From assembly GCA_963978905.1 (NCBI GenBank), contig OZ022259.1, forward strand, positions 11,718,001 to 11,782,000: 64,000 bases of DNA, written 5' to 3'. Positions 10,385-22,699 of this stretch are shown here, piece by piece. The notes below the pieces were generated by a model. It saw nothing but the letters and a program-made list of their open reading frames with translations, was not told where the DNA came from and did no database searches. Every line of letters starts with the position of its first letter. Position 1 is the stretch's first letter. The translations under genes were made by a program, and so were the position numbers. This DNA is from Trichostrongylus colubriformis. Lineage: Eukaryota > Nematoda > Chromadorea > Rhabditida > Trichostrongylidae.

Positions 10385-11418
10385 AATGCCCTGTATCAGT
10401 TGCCTTCCCGTTGCTCATCGACAGTCTCGAGCGGACGCCAGCAACGCCTCCATTCGTCCCTGTCGCGAGCTAAAGTAGTCCAGTGAACCCTTCTGGCCCT
10501 AGAGACACGCAGCATCTCGTTCCCTTCGCGCAGAGCTTTCGTGAAGAATTCTGACCATTGGGCCGGCGGTCGTCCAGATGTTCGTTTGACGTCCTGAGGG
10601 ATCCAGTCGGTAACCGCTCTGGTCCAACGGTCATCGCGATATCGCATTACGTGTTCGGCCCGTGTAATTTTCGATTCCTTGGCAAATACGACGGCGTCCG
10701 TGATATTTGATCGACGACGGAGTTCGGAACTCCGGATTCCCCTCTGCACTTGCGTGTAATGGTAGGATACTCCGATCATCGTCCTTTCGATGGCGCGATG
10801 GATGACACCGACCGCATGCTACTCCTGCTTACGAGGAGTCGTATGTTAGGGCAGGAAGTACAGCGGAATTGAAGAGGGCGCGGAGCCGGATGTTTTTCGT
10901 CTTCATCATTACTCTTCGATGGTCTCGGAGGCTCTCCAAGCCGCCCTTTTCCTCCTGCTCACCTCTAGCACTAAATCGTTCATCATATTGACGTCCCCAT
11001 CAAGATACACATAGCTGAAGCATTCGGTGATGTTCGTTCCATTGAGCGTGAATGTGGCATCAGGTACCAAACCGTTCGTCATGAACATCGTCTTCGTCGG
11101 GTTTAGCTGCACCGATTTTTCCACACTCGCAGTCGAAATCGGTTAGCATTCGCTCCACCTCCTGAATTGTTGGTTTATGAGTACAGCATCGTCAGCGAAG
11201 CGGAAGTGGTGTGGATAGGAGCCATCGACATTCACTCCCATACCTTCCCATTCCATTGACGCATGACGTTCTCGTGAGCGGCGCTGAAGACATTCACTCC
11301 CATACCTTCCCATTCCATTGATGCATGACGTTCTCGAGAGCGGCGCTGAAAAAGTTCAGGCGAGATATTGTCGCCTTGTCAGAAGCCTCTCTTCACGTTG
11401 ATGATGACTTCCTTGGTT
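10385..11418 (-). mobile_element. RTE-type LINE, 3' fragment (copy A)
   Basis: The minus strand encodes, in order, the end of the reverse transcriptase domain (FRFADDAVLI, matching the FADD catalytic block), then QLNPTKTMFM, NGTNITECFSYVYL and a well-preserved C-terminal region ([44 protein letters not shown]) to a stop near 10400. Frameshifts lie near 11130 and 10780-10900, and a 62-bp tandem duplication at 11228-11351 disrupts the RT core. The 3' tail (…ACTGATACAGGG) matches the other copies. The 5' part is missing: a foldback element begins where the RTE sequence stops. Confidence 0.9.
11228..11351. repeat. 62-bp tandem duplication inside RTE copy A
   Basis: Two adjacent copies (11228-11289, 11290-11351) of a segment beginning ACATTCACTCCCATACC differ at only a few sites, so the duplication is fairly recent compared with the decay of the host element. 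Confidence 0.9.
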
Positions 11419-12584
11419 TTCTGGTCATTGTGATTATTCAAAGGCACACAACGCGATAACCAGATCAGTCGCTAACCTTCTTAGGGTGAGTAGATCCTTG
11501 GACAACTGCTCAGACTGCATCCTTGTCGCGACGTCAAAGCGCTATGCCCCCTCGAACTCCCAAGCCGCGCCTATTCAATCGAATCACACCTGCATTGGAC
11601 GGGCCTATTTCCAACGTGGCGTTACGTGGCGAAGGAAGCTTGCGCACCATCAAATGTTCGATAAGATAGACAAATCCTAATGATGAATACTGGACGAGAC
11701 AGATAATGTCGATGAAATTTGAGTGATACTACCAGGTAAAGAGTCGTTTGTAGGCTGTAGTATCGTACAAGGGCTAGGATTAGGGAGCTCCATTTTTGGT
11801 GTTAGCAGGGCTTCTCGTTTTTCCTGCTCGAGATAATGATTCAGAATCGCTGCTTTCAAAAGTGGGCGCGACAACGCCACAATTAATTGCAAGGTAACGC
11901 CCGATTTATCGCGAGGTGTGCTTAACGAGATGTACCGGCTTAGACATCTCCAAACCAAACCATTTTAAAGCACACCTCGCTACAATTACATTAGTCAACT
12001 TAAGTCCTCGGAGTAGTCGACTAATGTGACTGTAGCGATGAGTGCCTTCGGAGATTTGGTTTGGAGATGTCTAAGCTGGTACATCTCGTCTTAAAACACA
12101 CCTCGCGATACATTGTGGCATTATCGCGCCCACTACTGAAAGCAGCTGTTCTGATTCATTTACCAATGCAGAAAAACGAACGAGAAGCCCTTCTAACACC
12201 AGAAGGGCACCCAAACATAGTCCTCATACGATACTAGAGCCTGGAAACGACTCTACCTGGTAGTATCACTCAAATTTCAGCGATTTTATTTGTTTCGACC
12301 TGTCCTCACTATAAGGATTTCTCCATCTTATCTGATCGTGTGATGGTTCGCAAGCTTCCTTCGCCACGTAACGCCACGTTGGAAATTGGTTCATCCAGTG
12401 CAGGTGTGATTCGGGTAGACGCGGCCTGGTGGAGTTCGAGCGGGCATAGCGCCGTCATGATGCGCTTTGACGTATCGATAAGGGTGCAGCCTGAGCAGTT
12501 GTCCAAGGATCTACTCGCCCCAAGAAGGTTAGCGACTGATCTGATTATCGCGTGGTGTGCCCTTCAACAATCAAAATGACCAGA
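11419..12584. mobile_element. Foldback element, about 1.17 kb
   Basis: Almost the whole element is an inverted repeat: 11440-11990 pairs with 12575-12000. Outer arms begin AAGGCACACNACGCGATAA; inner arms share GGAGATGTCTAAGC and TAGTATCACTCAAATTT. The centre is near 11995-12010, where a shorter palindrome (ATTAGTC.ACTTAAGTC…) sits. No transposase is visible. Exact ends are uncertain by about 25 bp because both flanks read TCTGGTCATT. A single arm end of the same family lies at 18100-18225. Confidence 0.8.
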
Positions 12585-12599
12585 ACTTTTTTGTGTTGA

Positions 12600-12745
12600 G
12601 TGCGATCGCAATGGAGGGGCATCCCACTATGGACATTATTTTGCCAAGGCCTAAAGGAAGAAAGGAACCCATTCTTTCCTCCATTAAGGCTTAGGCAAAA
12701 ATGGTAATGTGCAGATTGACCTCTCAATGATCTCTCCAGGATGCT
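12600..12745. repeat. Hairpin MITE, 'CCTAAGCCTTA' family
   Basis: TTTTGCCAAGGCCTAAAGGA faces TTAAGGCTTAGGCAAAA across about 25 bp. The downstream sequence CTCATTGCGATAGCACC is shared with the copy region at 36.75 kb. Confidence 0.7.
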
Positions 12746-13480
12746 TAGATAAGCAACTTTTTATATGATGCCCCCTCATTGCGATAGCACCGAAGAAATT
12801 GGTCTGATATTAGCTTCCTTCTGTATAATGTATGACTTTGAACATCTTGATTTGAATAGCTCGTCCGACATTTATACTTTATCACTTTTATGGTTATCAA
12901 AAGCAAACACATGAGCAAGCAATCAAGATCTTGGTTGAGATATGGATGATTATGACAGATATCCATCAAATAATATGATGAAGTTTTGTGACGGACTATC
13001 TGGCAGTCACATCAAATGCACATCTACTGAAGAGCTAACGTACAACTTAACACCTGTGACCCACTTAGAGAGAATCGAAAATCTTCTGCATGGTATAAAT
13101 ATAAAGGATAAATAGTAGATGAGACCAATATACGGAATAGAAATACATTCAGCGTGCACAGACAACCACCTACTTTTCAGCTGCTTTACCAAAGACTTTA
13201 AATGGTTTACGGCAGTGAGGATCTAAGCTGTTGCTAAGGTAGCGAGTAATTAGTTAATAAGCGAATAAGATATACCGAGACCTTGAAGTTCTCAAATTCA
13301 TGACTCTGCGTTTCTTATCTGTATGTGTGACCCCCATATATGCAACCGAGGTGTATTTTGGAACAACAGCTGAAATATGGAGTGATATACAACTGATTAT
13401 CAGTTATCCCCCGCACAATTTGTAATAACAGATCGATAACGATTTGGAAAATGTGACCATCTAGGCGGTAACGACATCTT
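12746..13480. other. No assignable gene
   Basis: Two minus-strand open frames (12969-12745 and 13192-13007) lack usable splice sites, and the first ends inside repeat sequence. Otherwise nothing recognised. Confidence 0.4.
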
Positions 13481-13541
13481 CAAGCATCACTAAGACGGTT
13501 AGTCGATACGGAGACTGGATCGAAAAACAAATTGTGCTCAC

Positions 13542-13770
13542 CCCTGCAGGTTGCGCACACCATGCGCCACAACAACACGACAATACACGTTATCGCAGCT
13601 ACCCATTTGGCCACTTCGCCAGCGCTAATCGATGCGCGCGCTGAGTCCGTCATCGGATACGTACGCCGCAGTGTGACTAATTCTTTGCCTGTCGCGCCAT
13701 CGATTTTGTGAGACATAACGCAAGTAGGAGAGAGACACGACGAACATAAACAGCCCAGCGCCGCCGTCAT
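13542..13770 (-). CDS. Possible first exon of a membrane protein
   Basis: Minus-strand ATG at 13770 opens a 76-codon exon ending in AGGG|GTGAGCAC, phase 1. The peptide is cysteine-rich at the N-terminus (MTAALGCLCSSCLSPTC) and has one membrane segment at about residues 53-72 (AKWVAAITCIVVLLWRMV). The sequence is GC-richer than its surroundings, as coding exons here tend to be. No partner exon could be picked out downstream on the minus strand. Unrecognised. Confidence 0.5.
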
Positions 13771-13896
13771 TTCACTTCGACTGGTGTCCCCGTGTGCAAT
13801 AGTCGCTTGGCGCTAAGCGTCTTTCGACATTCATGTTTTCATTGGTAGATAGCGCAGATTACAAACTGCTCTTTAGTAGAAGACGTGCATTCTTCT

Positions 13897-14093
13897 TTAA
13901 CACCATATGAAATTACTCCATGAAGAATTCAAGAATTCGCGGTGCCAGAGATAACGGTGGCTCGCGAAGTACTTAGCAGAATCAATTTTAGGGCCCCAGT
14001 TTTCGCGTTTGTGACTGCAAGTATAAGATCCACAATTGGAATGAGCATACGTGAGAATTCCGCCATATAGGATTCCTTCCATTATGATAGCAA
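13897..14093 (-). CDS. Possible terminal host exon
   Basis: Minus-strand exon candidate with acceptor CTTGTTATCAG, phase 1 in, 64 codons to a TAA. It contains YGGILTYAHSNCGSYTCSHK and ends HREFLNSSWSNFIWC, with an N-S-S sequon. It lies upstream of 13542-13770 on the same strand, so it would belong to a different gene or be coincidental. Weak. Confidence 0.3.
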
Positions 14094-14729
14094 CTGATAA
14101 CAAGGCCTTCTTTTCAGCGCAACAGTCGTCTACAATTAGAAAATTTACGGAATCTGTAATCTCCTAACTTTAATCCTCCATCCTCCCTCTTTATTCATTC
14201 ATTCCTTCTATTATCTGAATCTCGTAATGAGCTGGTTTCGTATTGCAATTTCGAATCAGTGAAATTCAGCACATCTTTGAAAGTGTGTGCCGTTGAGATA
14301 GAAAGTACCGCCGCTTGCTGCGCCTTACCCGGCGCGCACACGCTGTACGCTAGATAAGCACCGCGCCCTATGCTTACGCCTACTTTTTTGTCCAACGGTT
14401 ATCACCATAGGTTCTCCAGTGGGTTTTGTTGCTTAATGGTTGAAAAGGTTTTTCCACACTGCTTGAACATATCTTGGCCAGGGTACATCGCCAGATCCTT
14501 TTCGATTCTTATAAATTTATTCAGCATAGTTTTTGCTCATTCCAGTTTCTGTACTTGTTTAGTGGGTAATGCGGCCTCTCTCCACTGACCATGATACTAC
14601 TCAATGAACTGTGAGTTTCGGAGGACAAAGGCTTCAGTGTATCGAGCGAGTAAAAAAGCATGACAGATGATGAGAAGTACGTAAGGAGCCGGCACAATAT
14701 TATAGCATTGAAGTGACCAGGCCGCGATT

Positions 14730-15120
14730 TTTGGAAAACTTTTCGATTTGGCTGCAAACTTCTGACCAGGGGCAATTTGGCCCATAGAACACGAATATGA
14801 CATTCGTTCAGCGCGAAAATGATCGGCTCCTGCGCCGTGGGCGCCGGCGCCAAAATGGGGTGAATCACCAAACTCGCTCAAAATTTTTTTACGCATTTTC
14901 TCGCTAAACGAATAATATACTCGGGTTTTACGGGTCAAATTACGCCTTGGGACAATTTAGAGCGAGCTTGATGATCCACCCCATTTTGGTGCCGGCGCCT
15001 ATGGCGCGGGCGCCAAGCGGTTTCGCGCCAAACGAATGCCATATTCGTGTTCTACGGGTCAAGATATCCCTGGGTAGAAGTTTGCAGTCAAATCGAAAGG
15101 TTTTCCAAAAAACACCTCTT
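14730..15120. mobile_element. Foldback MITE, about 390 bp
   Basis: Left arm 14730-14880 and right arm 14960-15120 are complementary: GGAAAACTTTTCGATTTG against CAAATCGAAAGGTTTTCC, and GCGCCGGCGCCAAAATGGGG against CCCCATTTTGGTGCCGGCGC. Both contain CACGAATATG-type sequence resembling motifs in the 38.8-39.5 kb foldback. No coding capacity. Confidence 0.75.
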
Positions 15121-16430
15121 CGACCGCATCGGTTGAAGAGGTAGTGGGGTAGCTCTGGGTAAATAGTGCCGGTCAACACAAAGTCCGTGATTACACTAGG
15201 GTCACATGGACTTCGAATTCGCGTCATCTTCGCTAAACGCCGCGGTACGAATTTCTATCCTATCGATCACACCAGTTTGCGTTGTGTATCATAAGAGAGA
15301 ATTTCGCAAAGCGGCATGCGGTGCCATGCGTACAAACTTGCGGCGCCGTTATCACACTTAGAGAGATCAATCCGCTCTGCGCCGTACTACAGGCGTAGGA
15401 CTCAGCAGTCACCCTACCACTCGACAAGGACTATTTCCTAGAACCTTCTTCTGGATCGCTAGCGCCTCTCTGAGCGATACTAACATTCCGAAAGCCTTTC
15501 CTGATCAGTCATGCCCAGTTCTACTTTGGCTCCTTCATAAGACGTGGACTGTTTTTTTATCGGTTGCCAGCACCTATGTCACTATTAATGAATTACTTGA
15601 CCCTTGCTGCTCAAGCATGAAAGAATCGTAAGTCCAACAAAATTGAGGCCAAACTAAACGGCACGTGGAAGCACGATACCCCCTATCAGCGGACAGGTCC
15701 GTCATCATCACTTAAGACTGGAGACTTCGATCTCGACAACGAAATGAGATCTGAGCCGTCCATCTCGTGAGACGTAAAAGATCTTTTCACTGGAAGATGC
15801 TTTATGAGCTCAGTGTATGCTGTCAAATGCGTCTGCTGCGTGCACTGAAGCGAACGCCATTAGTAGGGAGGATTTGTCTGCAAAGATAGCTTTTAACGTG
15901 ACGGGGCCAAAGGGTGCGTTCATGCTCAACTGGATGGGACTTTTGGCGTATTGGCGCATCCGCGAGTCGAGATTTTCGGCAATGCCATGTACCACCACGT
16001 CAGTTTATTTGCAGGGAAACAGCTAAAATCGCGAGTGCGCCGATCCTCCAATTCTTTTCAATCGCAGGTCCACCAATACTCTCATTCTTTCAATCGAAAT
16101 GGATCGTATCCTTGACGCAAATGCGCCAATTCTTTTGAATCGCGGATGCGCCATTATTTTCATTTTCTCGATCAATACGCATCTTTTACTGATGCGCCAC
16201 CTAAGTGCAAATAAGAAAAAGGTTGACGTGTGGGTAATGGCATTCGGCAGGGTCATTCTTATCGTGACGCATTGCTGAATCATTCTTATCGTATGCATAT
16301 CAAATGAAATTATATCGTGCGTTGACTTGGCGTCGAAGAAGTCCAGATGTATGATGCAACAGAATTATAGCACCTTTGTGTAAATTGCCGTCACGCCAAA
16401 TTTAGCTTTTACCGACTTACACCCGAGTTC
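15121..16430. other. Gene-poor stretch with degenerate repeats
   Basis: At 16025-16190 a loose tandem of about 45-50 bp units (…CAATTCTTTTNAATCGC.G.TGCGCC…) is visible. Open frames at 15810-16030 on both strands have no supporting splice signals. Nothing else recognised. Confidence 0.35.
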
Positions 16431-16439
16431 GGCAAACAG

Positions 16440-17880
16440 TGCATAGAGTTGATAAAAGGACGCAAGGAGAGAACAGTAGCAGTGCTGGCTGAAGCAACAG
16501 ATGCTGGCAGAAGCATCCGCAATGCCGGCAATGTTTCGCCGGTTAGTGGACTAAAATGGTTAGTCCTCGGCTTCAAGACGGCACTGTCACAAATTTGCCA
16601 AGCTCACTGGAGAAGGATATATGATTTCAACCCCAGCTCTACGATAGCAATCTTCATCTGCCTAAGAGCAGTCGAAACAGGATGCATATTTTGTTTTACA
16701 GTGCCTTCCGATCCGACATGCCATTTCTGCGGTGATGCATAACACAACGCTTCATCCTGAGAGCATCGAACCAGAATATCTGAAAGATCTACCGTCACCC
16801 ATCTCCGACACTCCATAGATGATATCTGCTAGAATATGAGGTTCTCCCCTCGTGGAAAATTAGCAGGACTATGTTGTTATGTAAGAAGGGAGAGCTGCAC
16901 AACGTTGAAATTCTCCTTAACATGGCTGCTGACTGAAGTCTACAAGCTTTTCACTCTAGTCCTATCGAATGGGATTGGCAGAACATTAGACGAAATAGTC
17001 ATGTAAGCAAACGGATTTGGAGATACATGGCCACTAGGCTCATCGACCTCCTTCAAGCTGCTGCTACGTCTCACATCCATCAATCTACCGATCTGAAGAG
17101 AGCAATCTCCTCCTCTCCTTTCAGACAAATGCCGTTATCGAACCCCTGGGAAAACAAGGTGTACCTAATCAGTAAGTGTGATTGCATCGTGAGCTCTACG
17201 ATAATCCACGACCAGGATTCCACCACATACAAAAAGCTCGTCATCAAAAGGCGACACCACATTCACGTAAACTTCTCAGCGCTCTTGCGCAAAATGTGTG
17301 CCTCAAATGAAAAAGGGAGGCATAAAAGTGAAAATTGACGGCCAGTCACCATCTCCGCTTTACTTACGCTGCTTATTATACTGGCAACCAAGCAAGCGGA
17401 GTGGATGCTGGCTGATTTCGACTGCGAGTGTGGACAAGTCGGTTTGCAACTGAACCTAATGAAAAGAAAGGTGCATGAATAACGGATTGGAACTTGATGC
17501 CCCATACACGTTCAAGGAGCGAACATTACCGAGTGCATCAGCTCTGATACCTAGGTCGGAAAGTCAATGTAACGAACGACTTAGCACCAAAGCTGGCGGG
17601 GGGAAATGGAGGACTTCAAGAGTGTTCAAGAGTATCGCTTGAGTAGCGAAGAAGACGGTGATTCGGCTTAGCAATCATCTCGCTGCTCTGTCATTCCATA
17701 CATATGTTTCGGAAGTTTGGGATCTGCACAAGTAGGAATTAGTGCCTCAGCGCGACGCGCCATCGGAGGACGGAACTCGCAGTATTCCAATACCCGCAAA
17801 AGCAGAGCAACCGTATTCAACAGCGAAAATCGAGTATGATGCCCTATCTACCGAAGAATCATAATCAGACGTGCTGGACA
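16440..17880 (+). mobile_element. RTE-type LINE, strongly decayed (copy B)
   Basis: On the plus strand, across many frame changes, the RTE order is preserved: AGRSIRNAGN, EPEYLKDLP, a KISRTMLLCKKGE-like block, LSNGIGRTLDE, TRLIDLLQ (equivalent to the block before the first RT aspartate), KGGIKVKIDGQ, then DFDCECG- and NGLELDAPYTF-like blocks. Stops and indels are far denser than in the 31-34 kb copy, so this is the oldest RTE insertion in the window. Confidence 0.75.
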
Positions 17881-18099
17881 GCTGCTCTTATGATCTTGTC
17901 CAAATGGCTTGAGCACAACCGAGCCGTGCTCACCCAACCCACCCAACCGAATCATACCTAACCTTAGATGAATAATTTGCAATGTGGAAGCTGTTTTCAT
18001 CTTCGAAAGGGTGCTTCATCGAACTGTTCGTCTAAAGTTAGATGCAATTTGGTAGGGTGGGCATGGCTCCATTGTATTCGAGCAGGCACAACACCGTGA

Positions 18100-18225
18100 G
18101 GGTGCACTGTGCAGCGGCAACGAAGATGCAGCGTGAGCAGTTATCCAAGGACCTACTAGCACCAAGAAAGTCAGCCGCTAATTTGATTCGCGTGGTGTGC
18201 CTTCAGTGTTTTCTTCGCATCCGAT
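18100..18225. mobile_element. Arm end of the 11.4-12.6 kb foldback family
   Basis: GTGAGCAGTTATCCAAGGA, CTACTAGCACCAAGAAAG and GCGTGGTGTGCCTTCA match the right arm of the foldback at 12490-12565. Only one arm is present. Confidence 0.7.
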
Positions 18226-18407
18226 TGTGAGGCGACAAATGCAATTAAATGAACAAATAAATTTTCTGGAGGCCAATAGATTTTCAACACATTCATCCGC
18301 CCGTTACAACATCCTGTACGGTGGCAATCCGTCGGGAATACGATGAACCAGCTGAGAAGACACCACAAGCAAGGCTGAGCTATCCTGCTCCATAAGCAAC
18401 CACTCAC

Positions 18408-18523
18408 CGCGAAATACTCCCACTTGTGCTCTCCACAGGCTCGATGGGCAGTATCGATAAACCTATCATAGCAAGTGAATCTTGTGCTAAAAGTACATTT
18501 TCTTGCCTGCTCGCTATCTCCAT
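18408..18523 (-). CDS. Possible first host exon
   Basis: Minus-strand ATG at 18523 gives 38 codons, MEIASRQENVLLAQDSLAMI to …STSGSIS, ending at a strong donor (TTCGCG|GTGAGTGG). An acceptor (TCTTCTCAG) occurs 56 bp further on, a typical nematode intron length. Another frame across the same DNA is also open (134 codons) but runs into the foldback arm at 18225, so I prefer the shorter reading. Function unknown. Confidence 0.4.
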
Positions 18524-18697
18524 GTTTTTTGTCAAAATAGGTTTGTTTCCTCCAACAGTGATGTTGCACACTCAACGAATTCCTTTGCCCAGGCTAGGTC
18601 TAGACTATGGCATCCCATTGGTCAAGTGGTAGGAGGAGACGTTAGCGGTGCCAGAGTATCTAACCCAACACAACTGAAGATCCGAATAAGTGTATAG

Positions 18698-18824
18698 AGC
18701 TTACAAATTTATACTCGAAAATCTTGACTACAAAGCGGAATCGTACGTCATAGAGCTTGCGTTTAGTCCATCAGCACCATCCCTCGCCATTTTGAAAAAG
18801 CTGAATCATGGCCTTAATAAGAAG
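18698..18824 (+). CDS. Possible host exon
   Basis: Plus-strand exon candidate with acceptor AAGTGTATAG and donor AAGAAG|GTGCAA, phase 2 in and 0 out, 42 codons: AYKFILENLDYKAESYVIEL and onward to LKKLNHGLNKK. Composition is charged and helix-like. The acceptor is only fair. A further open stretch follows at 18920-19207 without clear signals. Unrecognised. Confidence 0.35.
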
Positions 18825-19784
18825 GTGCAAGAGAGAGCAAAGGTCTCTAATAAGGTGCAAACGTTGGGCAAAATGTGTCGTACTTGTGTTACCGCAACCT
18901 CTTCTCCCATATCCGCTGATTGAAGAAATCGTTTTACCATCTGCATATTTCAAGGAAGAAAAGTGATGTGACAGAGATACATCCCTCAGGAGCTTCGTTC
19001 ACGTGGGATTCGTGGCAGAGCCACGAGGGCTGTCCTGACCGCAATGGTCAGCATAACAAGCAAATCAACACTGGGCGCAAAGCCCTATCGTCAACTTTCG
19101 AAAGGTTGTTGGAAAGGAGTCGAGACAAGTTGTTTCTTTTCGACTTTGGCGCTGGAACAAGGAAATTCTGCGTTCTCTTTTTGTTTCTGTTCAAGTATTG
19201 TATCTAGTATAATGTCTGTGTGAGGGCATAGAATCATGGAATTCGCGCACAATTCCCTTATAGAAGCAGTTTTCTCTATGAGGAAATAGCCCCATTCGCT
19301 AGAGCGTGTGTTATTACCGCAGCGTCAGGATGAGTAACGAGCGCACACACCATCTGTGAAATAGATGGCTCTCACTGTCTAAAGCTGGTTGGACCTATCT
19401 GTGACTCAGGCAGCGGTGGCAAGTACTTAGCAAAGGAGGCTTGCTATCAACCGCAGTAATATGGAGAAGGAAAAATCTGATAATAAGTGCTACGTTACTG
19501 GGCGATAGCATCACGCAAAACACTGTAAACGCCAACTTTTGGAAAGTAATCTTGTCGCTGAAGGTGCGGATTACCTCAGTTCAAATGTTTGCAAAGGTTT
19601 TCTCAGACTCTCCTTAGTTCCTCATCATCCCCAAAATCATTGTTGAAACTAGCCGTCCAGATTATCATGAACTGCATGGGAAACACCAGCCACGACTGGT
19701 CCGGCTCAGGTTTTTTCATGCTGTTGCCAAGGACCGATTGAGTGGAAACATAAGCATCTCAACCTGCTACACAAACCATTTTAC

Positions 19785-21590
19785 AATACCGCTCACATTT
19801 CTTGAGAAATCGACTCTTGGAGACGGATTAGCCGTCGTCCTATCTTATCTTTGTTCAAAGTGGATAAAATGAGAAAAATGGAAACATTGGATTCGTCCCG
19901 ATGCGACGAGTTAGGTGAAAGCTGCTAAGGGTATGATTCATTTTCCTTACCCTCAGACAAGATTCCGCTTTTTCATCCCAATTTCATTCAACTGGTGGTA
20001 GCCCGCGTTCTGCAATGCATCATTTTTCCGTCAATTACTCGTACTTTCAAGATACTTTTCAGCAAGAGCTTTACGACATGTTTGGGATTTTTAAGCCCAT
20101 TCCGTCAGAATCGATCGTGTAATCGAAAAAAGCGCTCACATTCCACAGACTACTGCTTACGTACTGCAGAAATAACCTTAACTCCGGATTACAGCCAAAC
20201 GCTTCTATGATAAAGGTTAAAGGATCAGTGAACGGTTATTTTGAATGCAGAATAATTCTCTCTCTTCGCTTAAATGACATTTTTAAGCAATGAAAATCGC
20301 ATGGAGTCATCAAAAAGCAGATTCTATGCCTTTATAAAATAACAAATAGCAATGCTCGAACAATGTTTAAATCGTGAATCGGGAAAGATTAATGCCGCAT
20401 GAAAGTGTGAAAACAGGCTGGAAACACACAAAGTTACACTGCAGTGTTCAGAAGGGAAAGTGCTGATCAAAGATGTAAAAGATTATTTCACAGTGACGGA
20501 TTCATTTTACATCTATTACTGCCTCCTATTCTCTTTATATTCTTGGCTCAAGTGAGTGGACGCGGTTAACTTCCTAATTACCCTGCGCAGAACAGGTCAA
20601 TGTCTCGCGGTGTTGTCAATGTCACACCGGTATCCACTATATATGAAGAACTGATCACTCGAATATAAGGTGACATCGCGAGGCATCGACCTGATCTGTG
20701 CAGGGTAATTAGAAGGTTACTTGGTACAACTTACTTGAGACAACGATATCCAGAACTAGGAAGGCATGATAAATAAAAAATGGATCTGTCACCATAAAAT
20801 AATTTCTACATCTTTGACCAGTAGTTTTCCTTCTGAACACAGCACTGTGAGTTTTATTTATGATTGTGAATTCTCAGCCCGCCTTCACATGCTCATGTGG
20901 AATTACTATCTTTTCGAAATTCACGACTTAAAGCATAGTATGAGCATAGCTATTATTTTATGAAGGCATAGAATCTGGTTTTTGGAAACACTATGCGATT
21001 TTCATTGCTCAAAAACGTCGTTTTAGCGAGAAGAGAGGAAATTAATCTACATTCAGATTACACCGCACACTGATGCTCCAGCCTTTACCATTCAAGTAGG
21101 CTTGCCTGTGATTCGGAAGTCAAAATGATTCCTGTAGTGCGCAATTAGTAGTCTGAGAAAGATTGGTGTATTTTTAAATTACTCCATCGATTCTGACGGA
21201 ATGGGCGTAAAAACTCCCAAAGATATCGTGAAAAGCTCTTGCTGAAAAGTATGTCGAAACTTCTAGTAATTGACAGAAAAAAACGATGATTTGCAGAACA
21301 CGGGCTACCAACAGTTGAACGAATGACTTTGGAATGAAAAAGCGGACTCTTGCCGTAGGGTAAAGAAGGGGATTTCAACCTTAGCAGTTTTCACCGAGAA
21401 ACTGGTGAACTACTTATCCAAATTCGACATTTTATAGGTCGTTGAACTCGTCGCATCGAAACGAACCCAATGTTTCCAATTTTTTCTCATTTTATCCACT
21501 TTAAACAAAGATAAGATAGTGTGACGGTTTGTGTCGATTAATCCGTCACCAGGTGTCGAATTTTCAAAAAGTGTGAGCGGTATGAGCATT
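19785..21590. repeat. 1.8-kb inverted repeat
   Basis: Left 19785-20640 pairs with right 21590-20660 in reverse complement. Landmarks are GTGAGCGGTAT, TATCTTATCTTTGTT, TTTTCAGCAAGAGCTTT, CCATTCCGTCAGAATCGAT and, nearer the centre, ATGCGATTTTCATTGCT and CTAATTACCCTG. The centre is near 20640-20650. Arm identity is moderate, and small indels show that the two arms have evolved separately. No transposase motif was found in either arm; ends are approximate. Confidence 0.8.
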
Positions 21591-21599
21591 GTGCTGTTC

Positions 21600-22690
21600 C
21601 AAAGTCTCATGATGATCCTAGAGTGCAATAACAATATGAGACTTCAAAAATCATTCTTGAACTCGAAAAACTCCAAATGAACCAAAAAAGCCTCATAAAA
21701 TATTCGGGCCTCCGGTAGTATACTTCCGGTTCTGAATCAGTTAACAAGGACTCCCTACTTCAGACAAGACGAGTGCGCTAAGCATCGAAATATCGCAAAA
21801 TATTCCAAAAGGGTTTCTGTGACTTCCGCACTTTTCAGCTTGTTCTTGAAGCCTTATATTGGTATTGTAGAGTCAAGGCTACTGTTCAATATAAGTCTTC
21901 ACTTCTAAACACACCTCTGTGATTTTTAGGTACCAGATACGATAGTTTCAAGATTGTGTCTTTTCACTCACTATTGATTCTATTGTGACTGTAAGTCATG
22001 ATCACCTTTGAGCTTGGAATACCCTCTTGAGGCTATAGTGATATGAAAATACCTCATTCAATATACGAATGTCGACTGCTCTTCATCCAATTTATGTTGC
22101 CAACTGACGGATTGTTGCAGATACTCTGGATCCAGGTGAGGATTCCCACACGCACTTACACGCATGGATCAAGCTTCAAAATGCCGTAGGAATGAGGTAA
22201 GGTGATCACTGTGTTTTGCAATTACGGCTATTGACAGCTCGCGCTGCTACTCACGCTTCTATTTACGTTTACATGAGGCGGAGTGTGTGCATAGAACCCT
22301 ACTATAGAAGAAGATATCACGTGACGGACCATACCAATGAACTTTTGACAGATTTATACTTCTCATCCTACTCATCGAACCGTAGGATGACGTAGTAAAG
22401 ACCTACACACAACACATCCTTGTCTAGAACTCACGTACTCTCTCCTCCGAACCAGCACTATCATGTGGTACCCCGGGCTGAGACGGAGGCACGTTGAGCA
22501 TGGACAAATTACTCACTGGAGTTACACACACTAATTGATACTCTTGTCGTTGTACAAGTGCAACGGATTTTCTTCTGCATGGCGGCAGATACGCACCGAT
22601 GTGAAAGAATACGCCGCTGGCGGAGAGCGAAAAGAAAAGGAGTGCGCATGAGTCACCCATGCACTTTTGGTACACACTCCCGGCAAGCAC
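21600..22690. other. Gene-poor stretch
   Basis: No exon with good signals. The sequence at about 21630-21800 (…CTTCAAAAATCATTCTTGAACTCGAA…ATCGCAAAATATTCC) weakly resembles the 3' tails of the Penelope-like elements at 28.0 and 29.5 kb. Confidence 0.35.
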
Positions 22691-22699
22691 AATTGCTCA

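Noticed and set aside
14195..14395. 66-codon minus-strand frame starting MDKKVGVSIGRGAY
   Set aside because: It has an internal donor but no partner exon; not enough to call.
18171..18575. 134-codon minus-strand open frame
   Set aside because: It reads through a strong GTGAGT donor and an acceptor, and its end lies in a foldback arm. Only the exon at 18408-18523 is kept, in another frame.
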